A DNA stretch of 35,852 nt. Origin: Candidatus Binatia bacterium (lineage in GTDB: Bacteria > Desulfobacterota > Binatia > UBA9968 > JAJDTQ01). Made by a program: the position numbers and the translations under genes. This document shows positions 26,986-35,835 of this stretch, in pieces (the stretch's first letter is position 1; each line of letters begins with the position of its first letter). The notes beneath the pieces are model-generated. The model searched no databases. It had not been told where the DNA came from and saw nothing but the letters and a program-made list of their open reading frames with translations. The stretch spans positions 1 to 35,852 of the forward strand of contig JAJDXX010000109.1 in assembly GCA_022823055.1 (NCBI GenBank). Direction: 5' to 3'.

Positions 26986-27753
26986 TTGCGCGGGGTGCGT
27001 GAAGAACTGGCGGTGTTTCTTTTGGCGGTGCAGTTTCTCACGCGCGTTCCGGTGTCGTCGGCGGACCTCTTCACCGAGGCGCGCTTTGCCGCCGCCACCC
27101 GATACTATCCTCTGGTGGGTGCTCTGGTGGGCGCGGTCGCGGGTGCGGTGTTTTGGTTTGCGCACTTGGTCTTTCCCATAACGCTGTCGGTGGTTCTCGC
27201 AACCGCCGCGGTGCTCCTGGTCACCGGCGCGTTCCACGAGGACGGGTTCGCCGACGCCTGTGACGGGCTTGGCGGTGGCGCCGCGCGCGAGCAGGCACTG
27301 GAGATCATGCGTGACAGCCGCCTCGGCACCTACGGCGCGGCCGGTCTCGGCCTGATGCTGGCCGCCAAGATACTGGCGCTGGCGGCCGTGCCGGCGGTGG
27401 TGATTCCGTGGCTCCTGGTGGCGGCCCACGCCGCGAGCCGCGCCTCGGCGGTGCTCGCCATTGCGACGGGCCGGTACGTGAGGGAAGACGGCGCGGCCAA
27501 GCCGGTGGCGGACGGCGTGACGCCGGCCGGTCTGGCTCTGGCGCTTGCCACCGGGGCCGTGGCGGTGGCGGGGCTGTGGCATCTGGCATCCCCGGCGGCG
27601 ATGCTGGCCGGTTTCACCGGGTTTGCGATCGGTCACGTCGTCATGCGTGGATTGTACGAACGAAAGCTCGGCGGTTATACAGGGGACTGTCTCGGGGCCG
27701 TGCAACAGACCAGCGAGTTGGGGCTCTACCTCGGCATCGTCGCGGTTTTGTAG
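26986..27753 (+). CDS. cobS: Adenosylcobinamide-GDP ribazoletransferase
   Basis: 'FLLAVQFLTRVPV', 'YYPLVGALVGA', 'GAFHEDGFADACDGLGGG', 'REQALEIMRDSRLGTYGAAGL', 'YTGDCLGAVQQTSEL'; start may be GTG at 26995. Confidence 0.95.
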   Translation: MRGVREELAVFLLAVQFLTRVPVSSADLFTEARFAAATRYYPLVGALVGAVAGAVFWFAHLVFPITLSVVLATAAVLLVTGAFHEDGFADACDGLGGGAAREQALEIMRDSRLGTYGAAGLGLMLAAKILALAAVPAVVIPWLLVAAHAASRASAVLAIATGRYVREDGAAKPVADGVTPAGLALALATGAVAVAGLWHLASPAAMLAGFTGFAIGHVVMRGLYERKLGGYTGDCLGAVQQTSELGLYLGIVAVL

Positions 27754-27786
27754 GCACGGTCAAAACTCATGAGACAAGGACCTCCT

Positions 27787-27917
27787 GAAACGTCATTCCC
27801 GCGGAACATGTTGTGTCAAAACACCATCTGAGAGAGGCAACAACCCCTTGAAATGTCATTCCCGCGAAAGCTTGCCCTCGACCCCGATCGGGGGCGGGAA
27901 TCCAGGGGTGGGCAGGG
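27787..27917. repeat. Two GTCATTCCCGCG-core repeat copies between cobS and cobC
   Basis: gaaacgtcattcccgcgg (about 27787-27804) and gaaatgtcattcccgcgaaagc...gcgggaatccagggg (about 27850-27907); same core as the 16171-16287 element. Confidence 0.8.
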
Positions 27918-27928
27918 GTTTCGGCACC

Positions 27929-28501
27929 ATGCGCTTGATTCTCATCCGTCATACGCGGCCCGCGGTCGCGGACAACGTGTGTTATGGCGTCACGGACGTA
28001 GACGTGGCGCCGACGTTCGAGGAGGATGCGGCGCGCGTGGTGGCGACCCTGCCGGCGGTGGAGCGGCTCGTGACCAGCCCGTTGCGGCGCTGCATGAGGC
28101 TGGCGGAGCGGATTGGGGCGGCGCGCGGACTCGTTCCGGTGGTCGACGGCAGGATCCGGGAGATGGACTTCGGTCGTTGGGAGTGCTTGCCGTGGAGTGC
28201 CATCGACCGGACGGAGCTGGACGCGTGGGCCGCGGACTTCTCTCACGCACGGCCCCACGGCGGCGAGAGCGTGGCGATGGTATCAAAGCGGGTCGGTTCC
28301 GCGCTGGCCGACTACCGCCGCAGCGGCGTGTCTCATGCGGTGGTGACCCACGCGGGTATCATCAAGGCCGCGCTGGCCGAGGCGGGCTGCGCGGACGCAT
28401 GGATGACATCGGCGGGTTTCGGCGATGCGGTGCACATCGAGTTTCCGGCCGAGCCGGAACGCTCACCCTCGGGTCCGCGCGGGGTGGGGTCGTGGGATTG
28501 A
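27929..28501 (+). CDS. cobC: Histidine phosphatase family, likely alpha-ribazole phosphatase
   Basis: 'MRLILIRHTRPAVADNVCYGVTDVDV', 'EMDFGRWECLPWSAID', 'VVTHAGIIKA'; lies inside a cob gene run. Confidence 0.85.
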   Translation: MRLILIRHTRPAVADNVCYGVTDVDVAPTFEEDAARVVATLPAVERLVTSPLRRCMRLAERIGAARGLVPVVDGRIREMDFGRWECLPWSAIDRTELDAWAADFSHARPHGGESVAMVSKRVGSALADYRRSGVSHAVVTHAGIIKAALAEAGCADAWMTSAGFGDAVHIEFPAEPERSPSGPRGVGSWD

Positions 28502-29499
28502 GCTCCTTCCATCCGCGGCACGGCGGCGATCTTGCGGCTGCCCGGCGGACATTCGGCTCGCCGCCTTGCGCGTGGCTCGACCTCTCCACCGGCGTCAACC
28601 CCTGGCCCTATCCATACGGTGCCATCGGCCCCGAAACCCTGACCCGCCTGCCGCAGCACGACGCGATGGAGGCGTTGCTGGCGGCGGCGCGAGAGGCCTA
28701 CGGCATCGCGCCCGCCAGCGTTCTGGCGGCGGCTCCGGGAAGTCAGGCCTTGCTCCAGTTGCTGCCGGCCATGAGGACCCGCTGCCGCGTGGCTGTCCTG
28801 GCGCCCACCTACGAGGAACATGCCGTGGCATGGCGTCGCCTGGGGCACGTCGTGGACGAGGTCCGCTCGCTCGGGCAACGTCCCGACGCCGACGTGGTCG
28901 TGGTGGTCAACCCCAACAATCCCGACGGCCGCATCACGGACCGGGAGACGCTGGTGCGGGCCGCCGAGAAACTGGCGCCACGCGGCGGCTGGCTCGTCGT
29001 CGACGAAACCTTTGCGGACGTCGCACCCGATGTCAGCCTGGCATCGGCTCCGGGCCTTCCCAATACGTTGATCGTGCGCTCTTTCGGCAAGTTTTTCGGC
29101 CTCCCCGGCCTGCGGCTGGGTTTCGTAGCCGGCCCGCCAACTCTGGTGGACGGCATCGCGCGGCGTCTGGGCCCCTGGGCCGTCTCCGGGCCCGCCCTGG
29201 AGATCGGCAGGCGGGCGCTGGCCGACACGGACTGGATCGTCCGCACCCGCGCCCGGCTGGCGGATATGCGGCTACGGCTCGACGGCGTTCTCTCGGAAGC
29301 CGGCTTGAGCCTTGTCGGCGGCACTGATCTGTTCCGGCTGGTGGAAACGGCCGGAGCCCGTGACCTCGCCCACCGCCTCGGCCGGGCCGGGATCCTGGTC
29401 CGGTCCTTCGATCGTCATCCAAGCTGGCTCAGGATCGGTCTGCCCCCGTCGCTGGATGCCCTGCAACGGCTTTCGGCGGAGTTGAAGGGGGCTCGTTGA
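28492..29499 (+). CDS. cobD: Threonine-phosphate decarboxylase
   Basis: 'HPRHGGDL...WLDLSTGVNPWPYP', 'VVNPNNPDGRITDRETLV', 'VVDETFADVAPDVSLA', 'IVRSFGKFFGLPGLRLGFV'; GTG start at 28492 overlapping cobC. Confidence 0.93.
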   Translation: MGLSSFHPRHGGDLAAARRTFGSPPCAWLDLSTGVNPWPYPYGAIGPETLTRLPQHDAMEALLAAAREAYGIAPASVLAAAPGSQALLQLLPAMRTRCRVAVLAPTYEEHAVAWRRLGHVVDEVRSLGQRPDADVVVVVNPNNPDGRITDRETLVRAAEKLAPRGGWLVVDETFADVAPDVSLASAPGLPNTLIVRSFGKFFGLPGLRLGFVAGPPTLVDGIARRLGPWAVSGPALEIGRRALADTDWIVRTRARLADMRLRLDGVLSEAGLSLVGGTDLFRLVETAGARDLAHRLGRAGILVRSFDRHPSWLRIGLPPSLDALQRLSAELKGAR

Positions 29500-29522
29500 G
29501 GCCGGGAGGCTAGCCGGGCGTC

Positions 29523-30518
29523 TTGCGCCGACGGACCGACGTGAACCTCTCCGACACCGCATCTCTCTTGCTGGCCGCGATGGTGTTCGACGCCTTCATC
29601 GGCGACCCCCGCTGGCTATACCGGGTTGTCCCGCATCCCACGGTGGTCATGGGCCGGGTGCTGGCGTTCTGCGATGGCCGATTGAATCGCCCCGCCTTCG
29701 GCCGCGCGGGCCGCCGCGTCGCGGGAGCCATCTCTACGGTAGCCGTCGTCGCCTCGTTCGGCTTGCTGGCGGCGCTGATCAGTGCCGGCCTGAGCGGATG
29801 GCCGGTCGGATTCTGGGTGGAGGCTCTGCTGGTCTCGGTGCTGATTGCCCAGAACGGCCTTTACCGCCACGTCGCCGACGTCGCCAACGCGCTGGAGCGC
29901 GACGGCGTCGATGCCGGCCGGAGCGCCGTCGCCCACATAGTCGGACGCGACCCCGAATCCCTGGATGCCCACGGCGTAGCCCGTGGCGCGGTCGAATCGC
30001 TGGCCGAGAACTTCAGCGACGGCGTGGTGGCGCCGGTCCTGTGGGGTCTGCTGCTCGGCCTGCCGGGCATCGCGGCCTACAAGGCGCTCAACACCGCCGA
30101 CAGCATGATCGGGCACCACGATCACCGCTACCGCGACTTCGGATGGGCGGCGGCGCGGCTGGACGATGTTGCCAACTGGGTGCCGGCGCGGATCGCCGGA
30201 TTCCTGTTGGCCGTTGCTGGCGCACCATCGAAGGTCGACAGCGCGATGCACGGCCTGAGGATCATGTGGCGGGACGGCGGCACCCATCGCTCGGTCAACG
30301 CCGGCTATCCGGAGGGCGCCATGGCCGGCGTCTTGGGCTTGCGTCTGGCCGGACCGCGCCGGTATCGGGGCGTCGTGACGGCTGACCCGTGGCTGGGCGA
30401 CGGCGCCGCCGAGGCGACCGCCGCCGACATCCGGCGCGCTCTCCGCGTCTATGTCGGCGCCTGCCTGCTCCTGGCCGTGCTGGTGGGAGCGTTGTTCGCC
30501 GCGTTGCGAGTGGCTTGA
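29523..30518 (+). CDS. cbiB: Adenosylcobinamide-phosphate synthase
   Basis: 'DAFIGDPRWLYRVVPHPTVVMGR', 'VAHIVGRDPESLDAHGVARGAVESLAENFSDGVVAPVLWGLLLGLPGIAAYKALNTADSMIGH', 'NAGYPEGAMAGVLGLRL'. Start may be GTG at 29541. Confidence 0.95.
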   Translation: MRRRTDVNLSDTASLLLAAMVFDAFIGDPRWLYRVVPHPTVVMGRVLAFCDGRLNRPAFGRAGRRVAGAISTVAVVASFGLLAALISAGLSGWPVGFWVEALLVSVLIAQNGLYRHVADVANALERDGVDAGRSAVAHIVGRDPESLDAHGVARGAVESLAENFSDGVVAPVLWGLLLGLPGIAAYKALNTADSMIGHHDHRYRDFGWAAARLDDVANWVPARIAGFLLAVAGAPSKVDSAMHGLRIMWRDGGTHRSVNAGYPEGAMAGVLGLRLAGPRRYRGVVTADPWLGDGAAEATAADIRRALRVYVGACLLLAVLVGALFAALRVA

Positions 30519-30565
30519 CCGCGAGGCTGCCAACCCATCGCGGGGGAGAAGGACGGAGGCATCAA

Positions 30566-30796
30566 ATGGACCGAATCGCCGTTGATCCAAGAGTTCACTT
30601 CGGTAAACCATGCGTCGCCGGTACGCGCATTGCGGTGCAGGATGTCCTGGGACTCGTTGACGAGGACATTCCCTTCAACCAGATCATTCGCGACTACTAT
30701 CCCGACCTGACCGTCGAGGATGTCCATGCGTGTATTCGCTACGCGATCGCCCTGGTCGGCGCCGAGGACATTCGCCTGCGCCCGACGACCGGGTAG
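30566..30796 (+). CDS. DUF433 family antitoxin-like protein
   Basis: 'MDRIAVDPRVHFGKPCVAGTRIAVQDVLGLVDEDIPFNQIIRDYYPDLTVEDVHACIRYA'. Confidence 0.9.
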   Translation: MDRIAVDPRVHFGKPCVAGTRIAVQDVLGLVDEDIPFNQIIRDYYPDLTVEDVHACIRYAIALVGAEDIRLRPTTG

Positions 30797-31155
30797 ATGA
30801 GGTTTCTGGTCGACCAGGACGTCTACGCAGCCACGGCTCGGCACCTGAAGGAGTTGGGACACGACGTGGTTCGCGTATCGGAAATCGGTCTCTCCAGGGC
30901 CACGGACGAGGAGCTTGTTGAAGTAGCCAGTGCGCAAGGTCGCCTGTTCATCACCAGAGACAGGGATTTTGGGCGAATCGTTTCCTGAATCGGCAACGCG
31001 GCGCGGTTCTCTATCTGCGTGTGCTGCCGGCGACGCAGGACGCCGTGCACGCCGAACTTACCGAAGTGCTACAACTCTACGGCGAGCCGGAGCTGTCACG
31101 GGCATTCGTTGTCGTCGAACCCGGTGGCCACAGAATAAGAAGACTCGGACCATAG
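30797..31155 (+). pseudogene. DUF5615 (PIN-like) toxin, apparently frameshifted
   Basis: Frame 1: MRFLVDQDVYAATARHLKELGHDVVRVSEIGLSRATDEELVEVASAQGRLFITRDRDFGRIVS* (stop at 30988). One added T in 'gtttcctg' would continue as ...RIVFLNRQRGAVLYLRVLPATQDAVHAELTEVLQLYGEPELSRAFVVVEPGGHRIRRLGP*, a full-length DUF5615 layout. Confidence 0.8.
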
Positions 31156-31283
31156 CCTCGTTGCCTTTAACTCATCGGAAATAGCGGTATTATTGGCACC
31201 GGCAGCGCATGCATCGGTATCGGTGCCGTCGACGGACAGGCGGGTTTGAAACCCGTCCGCCAGCAGGACGTTGCAGCCTCGCC

Positions 31284-32753
31284 CTACTCGGCCGCCGCCA
31301 GCAGCCGGTCGATGTCGATGGCATCTTCGAAGGCGTCGGCTACGGCGTCCAAGGCTTCTTCCACGCCGGCTTCGTAGGCCGGACCGAATGCACCGTTAAC
31401 GCCCAGGGAACGGAGGAACTCGTGGCGGAAGGCATCGCCGGCCAGGAGCCCGTGGACGTAGCAGCCCATGACCCTTCCGTCCGCGGACACGCTCCCGGGA
31501 TCGTGTCCCTCGCCCTCGGGCACGAGGAAAGGCCTGGAGGCGTCGCCGCCGGTGCTCTTGCCGATATGCATCTCGTAGCCGGCAAAGGCCGCGTCCACTG
31601 TGGCGCCGACTCCCGTAACCTGTCTCAGCGTCTTGGCGCCGGCAATCACGGTCTCGTGGTCCAGGAAGCCCAGCCCCGGTTCCTCGCCCGGCGGGCCTTC
31701 CATACCTTTCGGGTCCGCCACCCTTCGTCCGAGCATCTGGTATCCGGCGCAGATGCCCAGCACCGCGCCGCCCCGGCGGCGGTGGGCGAGAAGGTCGATA
31801 TCCCAGCCCTCACGCCTGAAGGTCCGCAGATCGGAAAGGGTGGCCTTGGAGCCCGGCAGGATGACCAAGTCGGCATCGCCCGGGAGCGGGCGGCCGGGCG
31901 CCACCATGTCCACCGTTACCGCCGGTTCGGCCAGAAGAGGATCGAAGTCGTCGAAGTTGGCGATGTGAGGCAGCCGGGGAACGGCGATGTGGAAGGCTCC
32001 GTCGCCAACCCGCGACGGACGGTTGTCGAGGGAAAAGGCATCCTCTTGCGGCAGGCGCAGCGCGGCGGGGAGATAGGGGATGACGCCGAAGCACGGCAGG
32101 CCGGTGCGCGCGGTGATGACGCCGAGCCCACCGGCGAACAGGCCTACGTCGCCGCGGAACCGGTTGATCAAGTACCCTCGCAGCAGCGTGCGCTCGTCGT
32201 CCGGCAGCAGCTCCCAGGTGCCTACCAGGTTGGCGATGACGCCGCCCCGATCGATGTCCGCCACCAGCACCACCGGTACTTGCGCAGCGGCGGCAAAGCC
32301 CATGTTGGCGATGTCGTGGGTACGCAGGTTGATCTCGGCGGCGCTGCCCGCGCCTTCCACCAGGACGAAGTCCGCCGCGGCCCTCAGCCGTTCGAAGCTC
32401 TCCAGGACCGCGGGCATCAGCTCGCGCTTCACCCTCTGGAACCCGGCGGCGTCGTGGTTGCCGCGCACCTTGCCGTGGACCACCACCTGGGCGCCGATGT
32501 TGGACTGCGGCTTGAGCAGCACCGGGTTCATGTCCACCGACGGCGCCACCCCGCAGGCCCTGGCCTGCAGTGCCTGGGCGCGGCCGATCTCCCCACCGTC
32601 CGGGGTCACCGCGGCGTTGTTGGACATGTTCTGCGGCTTGAACGGGCGCACGGCGTATCCCCGGCGCGTCAGCACACGGCAGACGCCAGCGGTGACCAGC
32701 GACTTGCCGGCGTCCGACGCTGTCCCCTGGAACATGAGCGCGCGGGCAGGCAT
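31284..32753 (-). CDS. cobQ: Cobyric acid synthase
   Basis: '[60 protein letters not shown]', '[12 protein letters not shown]', '[11 protein letters not shown]'. Confidence 0.96.
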   Translation of the reverse strand: MPARALMFQGTASDAGKSLVTAGVCRVLTRRGYAVRPFKPQNMSNNAAVTPDGGEIGRAQALQARACGVAPSVDMNPVLLKPQSNIGAQVVVHGKVRGNHDAAGFQRVKRELMPAVLESFERLRAAADFVLVEGAGSAAEINLRTHDIANMGFAAAAQVPVVLVADIDRGGVIANLVGTWELLPDDERTLLRGYLINRFRGDVGLFAGGLGVITARTGLPCFGVIPYLPAALRLPQEDAFSLDNRPSRVGDGAFHIAVPRLPHIANFDDFDPLLAEPAVTVDMVAPGRPLPGDADLVILPGSKATLSDLRTFRREGWDIDLLAHRRRGGAVLGICAGYQMLGRRVADPKGMEGPPGEEPGLGFLDHETVIAGAKTLRQVTGVGATVDAAFAGYEMHIGKSTGGDASRPFLVPEGEGHDPGSVSADGRVMGCYVHGLLAGDAFRHEFLRSLGVNGAFGPAYEAGVEEALDAVADAFEDAIDIDRLLAAAE

Positions 32754-33286
32754 CAGTCGGGCGCCGGTCCCTTGAGCGTCATGGGGACACCGGCCGCCAT
32801 GAAGTAAACGCGGCTCGCCACGCGTGCCACGGCCTGGTTGAGACGCCCGGCATGATCGCGAAAGGCGCGCGCCATGGCGTTGTCCGGTACGATGCCGAGC
32901 CCTACCTCGTTGGCCACCAGCACCACCGGTCCAGGGGCGGAGGCGAGCGCTTCGAGGAGCGCTTCACCGGCGGCGTCCACGTCACGTTCGTGGTGCATGA
33001 GGTTGCCGAGCCAGACCGTGAGGCAGTCCACCAACAGGCCGGTGGCTGGCGCGCTTTCCCTCCGGATCACGGCGGACAGCTCAAGGGGTTCCTCGACGGT
33101 GCGCCAGCTCGGGCCTCGGCGGGTTCGGTGCAACGCGATGCGCTCCGCCATCTCATCGTCCGTGACGACCGCGGTGGCTATGTAAACGCGTTGAGCCCAT
33201 GTTTTCGCAAGCCCCTCGGCGAAGGCGCTCTTGCCCGCGCGGGCGCCGCCCAGGACGAGCGTCACGGCTTTTGACGACCAGCCCAT
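32753..33286 (-). CDS. cobU: Bifunctional adenosylcobinamide kinase/adenosylcobinamide-phosphate guanylyltransferase
   Basis: '[20 protein letters not shown]', '[34 protein letters not shown]', '[29 protein letters not shown]'. Confidence 0.95.
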   Translation of the reverse strand: MGWSSKAVTLVLGGARAGKSAFAEGLAKTWAQRVYIATAVVTDDEMAERIALHRTRRGPSWRTVEEPLELSAVIRRESAPATGLLVDCLTVWLGNLMHHERDVDAAGEALLEALASAPGPVVLVANEVGLGIVPDNAMARAFRDHAGRLNQAVARVASRVYFMAAGVPMTLKGPAPD

Positions 33287-33366
33287 TGAGGCGATAGCGT
33301 ACCAATCAGAAGCGTTCTTGACACCCCCAAGGCTTTTCCGTATTGCTGAAACCCACGGAGGACGCC

Positions 33367-33675
33367 ATGAAGAGGACCCATGACATGGGCGGGGACACGG
33401 ACGCGGGGGCCATCGACCGTACCGAGCACGCGATGGACGACTGGGAGGTTCTCGCCGATGCGCTGAACCAGGTGCTCGGGGTGAAGGGCATCAAGTGTAC
33501 GGACGAGACCCGGCGCGCGCGCGAGGACATGGATTCGGAAGCGTACCTGTCTCTGAGCTACTACGAGCGCTGGATCGCCAGCCTGGAGACCATCCTGGTG
33601 GAGAAGGGTCTCGTGACCCGGGAGGAGGTCGACCGGAAGGTGGCCGAGCTGGAAAATCGCTGGGGTGAGCCATGA
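33367..33675 (+). CDS. Nitrile hydratase beta N-terminal-half-like subunit (cf. thiocyanate hydrolase beta)
   Basis: 'LSLSYYERWIASLETILVEKGLVTREEVDRKVAELENRWGEP'; start at ATG 33367 after cggagg. Confidence 0.8.
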   Translation: MKRTHDMGGDTDAGAIDRTEHAMDDWEVLADALNQVLGVKGIKCTDETRRAREDMDSEAYLSLSYYERWIASLETILVEKGLVTREEVDRKVAELENRWGEP

Positions 33676-33977
33676 GCGGCGCCGCGGTTTTCCGGGATGG
33701 CGCGGCGGTGCGAGTGAAGTCCCACTTCAAGCCGGGGCACGTGCGCACGCCGTTCTACATCAAGGGCAAGACCGGCTGGGTGGAACGGTGCTACGGCGAG
33801 TTCCGCAACCCGGAGTCCCTGGGCCACAGCGGCGACGGGTTGCCGCGGGTGCGTCTCTACTTGGTGGGGTTTCACCAGCAGGACGTGTGGGACGGTTACG
33901 ACGCGGGCAGCAAAGACAAGGTCTTCGTGGATATCTTCGAGCACTGGCTCGAGCCCGCCGCCGACGCGGGCGCCTGA
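33672..33977 (+). CDS. Nitrile hydratase beta C-terminal-half-like subunit (cf. thiocyanate hydrolase alpha)
   Basis: 'GAAVRVKSHFKPGHVRTPFYIKGKTGWVERCYGEFRNPE...LYLVGFHQQDVW...DKVFVDIFEHWLEPA'; ATGA overlap with the previous gene. Confidence 0.85.
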   Translation: MSGAAVFRDGAAVRVKSHFKPGHVRTPFYIKGKTGWVERCYGEFRNPESLGHSGDGLPRVRLYLVGFHQQDVWDGYDAGSKDKVFVDIFEHWLEPAADAGA

Positions 33978-33994
33978 GAAGAGGGGGGAAGACG

Positions 33995-34627
33995 ATGGCA
34001 CACGAGCACGAACCGGGAGAGGAGCACGAGGCGGGGCCGCGGCATGAGCTGAGCCACTGGGCCAAGCGGGCCTACGCCATGCGCGACATCCTGGTCGAGA
34101 AGGGCGTGGTGACGGAGAACGACATCCGCCAGCAGGCGGAGTTCACCGAGTCCAAGACGCCGGCCAACGGCGCCCGGCTGGTGGCGCTCTCCTGGACCGA
34201 TCCCGAGTTCAAGGCGCGGTTCATGGCCGATCCCAAGAAGGTGTGCGCCGAGATGGGCATCGACGCCAGCACCCTGAACGAGTTCGTGATCCTGGAGAAC
34301 ACGGACAAGGTGCGCCACATGGTCGTGTGCACGCTGTGCTCGTGCTACCCGCGTCCGATCCTGGGCCGGCCGCCGGACTGGTACAAGAGCTTCAACTACC
34401 GCAAGCGCGCGGTGAACGACCCGAGAGGGGTCATGCGCGAGTTCGGCCTGGATCTGCCCGACGACGTCGAGGTCCGGGTGCACGACAGCACCGCGGACAT
34501 GCGCTACCTGGTGATCCCGGCGCGCCCGGCGGGAACGGAGAACCTGAGCGTCGAGGAGTTGGAGAAGCTCGTCACGCGGGACAGCATGATCGGCGTGATG
34601 GACGCGTTGCCGTCCGTTCCGGAATAG
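33995..34627 (+). CDS. Co-type nitrile hydratase alpha / thiocyanate hydrolase gamma-like subunit
   Basis: Metal-claw motif 'VVCTLCSCYPRPILGRPPDWYKSFNYRKRAV'; VCTLCSC is the cobalt-type variant. Confidence 0.9.
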   Translation: MAHEHEPGEEHEAGPRHELSHWAKRAYAMRDILVEKGVVTENDIRQQAEFTESKTPANGARLVALSWTDPEFKARFMADPKKVCAEMGIDASTLNEFVILENTDKVRHMVVCTLCSCYPRPILGRPPDWYKSFNYRKRAVNDPRGVMREFGLDLPDDVEVRVHDSTADMRYLVIPARPAGTENLSVEELEKLVTRDSMIGVMDALPSVPE

Positions 34628-34635
34628 AGGGCGTC

Positions 34636-35811
34636 GTGTTTCACGTGGACCTTACGCCGTTCGGCGTCGACGTCGATCGCTTGCGCACCGACCGCCTGAG
34701 CCGCCTCCAGAGCACCATGCGCGAGCGCGGCCTGAGCGCGATGCTGCTCACCGACCCGCTCAACATCCGCTACGCCACCAACACCGTGCTATGGCTTAAC
34801 CTGCGCGCCACCGGTGTGCAGCGCTTTGCGCTGGTGCCCGCCGAGGGCGAGCCGTTGGTGTACGAGCGCTTCTTCGGCAGCGAGCGCGCCGCCGGTTACA
34901 AGAAGAATGATGCGATCCGGGGCTTCGGAGCCTTCATGTTCGGCATGCGGCCGCCGGTGGCTACCCAGGACTTCGTCAACCTGGCGGCCGACGGGTTGAA
35001 GGAGCTGGGTGTTGCCGGAGAACGGGTGGGAATCGATGCCTTGTGCCTTGGCGCGGTGGACCTCCTGCGGGAGAGCGGCTTCGCGGTGGTGGACGGTCTT
35101 CCGGCCGTCGGAGAGGCGCGCGTGGTCAAGACGCAGGACGAGGTGGCGCTGATCCGCTGGACCAGCCGTGCGAAAGAGGGCGGCTACGACTTGGTGCGGC
35201 AGGCGGTGCGCAAGCCCCCGGTGGTGGAGGAGCGGCTCAGCCGCATGATGCTCGAATACCTGCTGGAGCAGGGCTTCGAGGCGGGCAGCGAGTTCATCTC
35301 GATCTTCGATTCCTCACGGATGGCCATCCGGCCGCATCGCGAGCCCATGGGCATGGACCTGGTGATGACCGAGGGCGATCTGGTCATCTGCGACGCCACC
35401 GTGGCCGGCCCGGGCGGCTACTACAGCGATTTCGCGCGGACCTTCTGCCACGGCACTCCGTCCCAGGCGGACCGGGACCGCTACGCCGAGGCATACGCGA
35501 CGCTGCAGGAGGCTCTGGGTTACGTCCGGCCCGGTCCGTGCACCGAACTGTTCGCCCGCTTCGGCAGGGATTCCACCTCGCGGCTACCCGGCTTGGACGG
35601 GTTTCACGGGGTCGGCATGTGCATCTACGAGGCGCCCTGGCTGCGCGGGTTCGATCCCCCGGAGTACAACCTGTCCCTGGAAGAGAACATGATCATCGCC
35701 CTGGAGATCAACCACCACCCGGTGAAGCTGGAGCACCTGCTGCGGGTCACGGCAGACGGGGCCGAGATTCTCTCCACCTATCCCATGGAGCCGGAGCTGA
35801 CGCCGGCGTAG
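34636..35811 (+). CDS. M24 family (Xaa-Pro peptidase-like) metallopeptidase
   Basis: 'RLSRLQSTMRERGLSAMLLTDPLNIRYATN', 'ICDATVAGPGGYYSDFARTF', 'NMIIALEINHHPVKLEHLLRVTADGAEIL'; GTG start at 34636. Confidence 0.85.
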   Translation: MFHVDLTPFGVDVDRLRTDRLSRLQSTMRERGLSAMLLTDPLNIRYATNTVLWLNLRATGVQRFALVPAEGEPLVYERFFGSERAAGYKKNDAIRGFGAFMFGMRPPVATQDFVNLAADGLKELGVAGERVGIDALCLGAVDLLRESGFAVVDGLPAVGEARVVKTQDEVALIRWTSRAKEGGYDLVRQAVRKPPVVEERLSRMMLEYLLEQGFEAGSEFISIFDSSRMAIRPHREPMGMDLVMTEGDLVICDATVAGPGGYYSDFARTFCHGTPSQADRDRYAEAYATLQEALGYVRPGPCTELFARFGRDSTSRLPGLDGFHGVGMCIYEAPWLRGFDPPEYNLSLEENMIIALEINHHPVKLEHLLRVTADGAEILSTYPMEPELTPA

Positions 35812-35835
35812 TGAGACGGCGAAACCCCGCCACCC

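Noticed and set aside
31209-32807. 532-aa plus ORF
   Set aside because: Antisense shadow of cobQ, which has unmistakable motifs.
33318-33346. Possible sigma70 promoter (TTGACA-N17-TATTGC) before the hydratase genes
   Set aside because: -35 matches consensus but the -10 is weak; not supportable without expression data.
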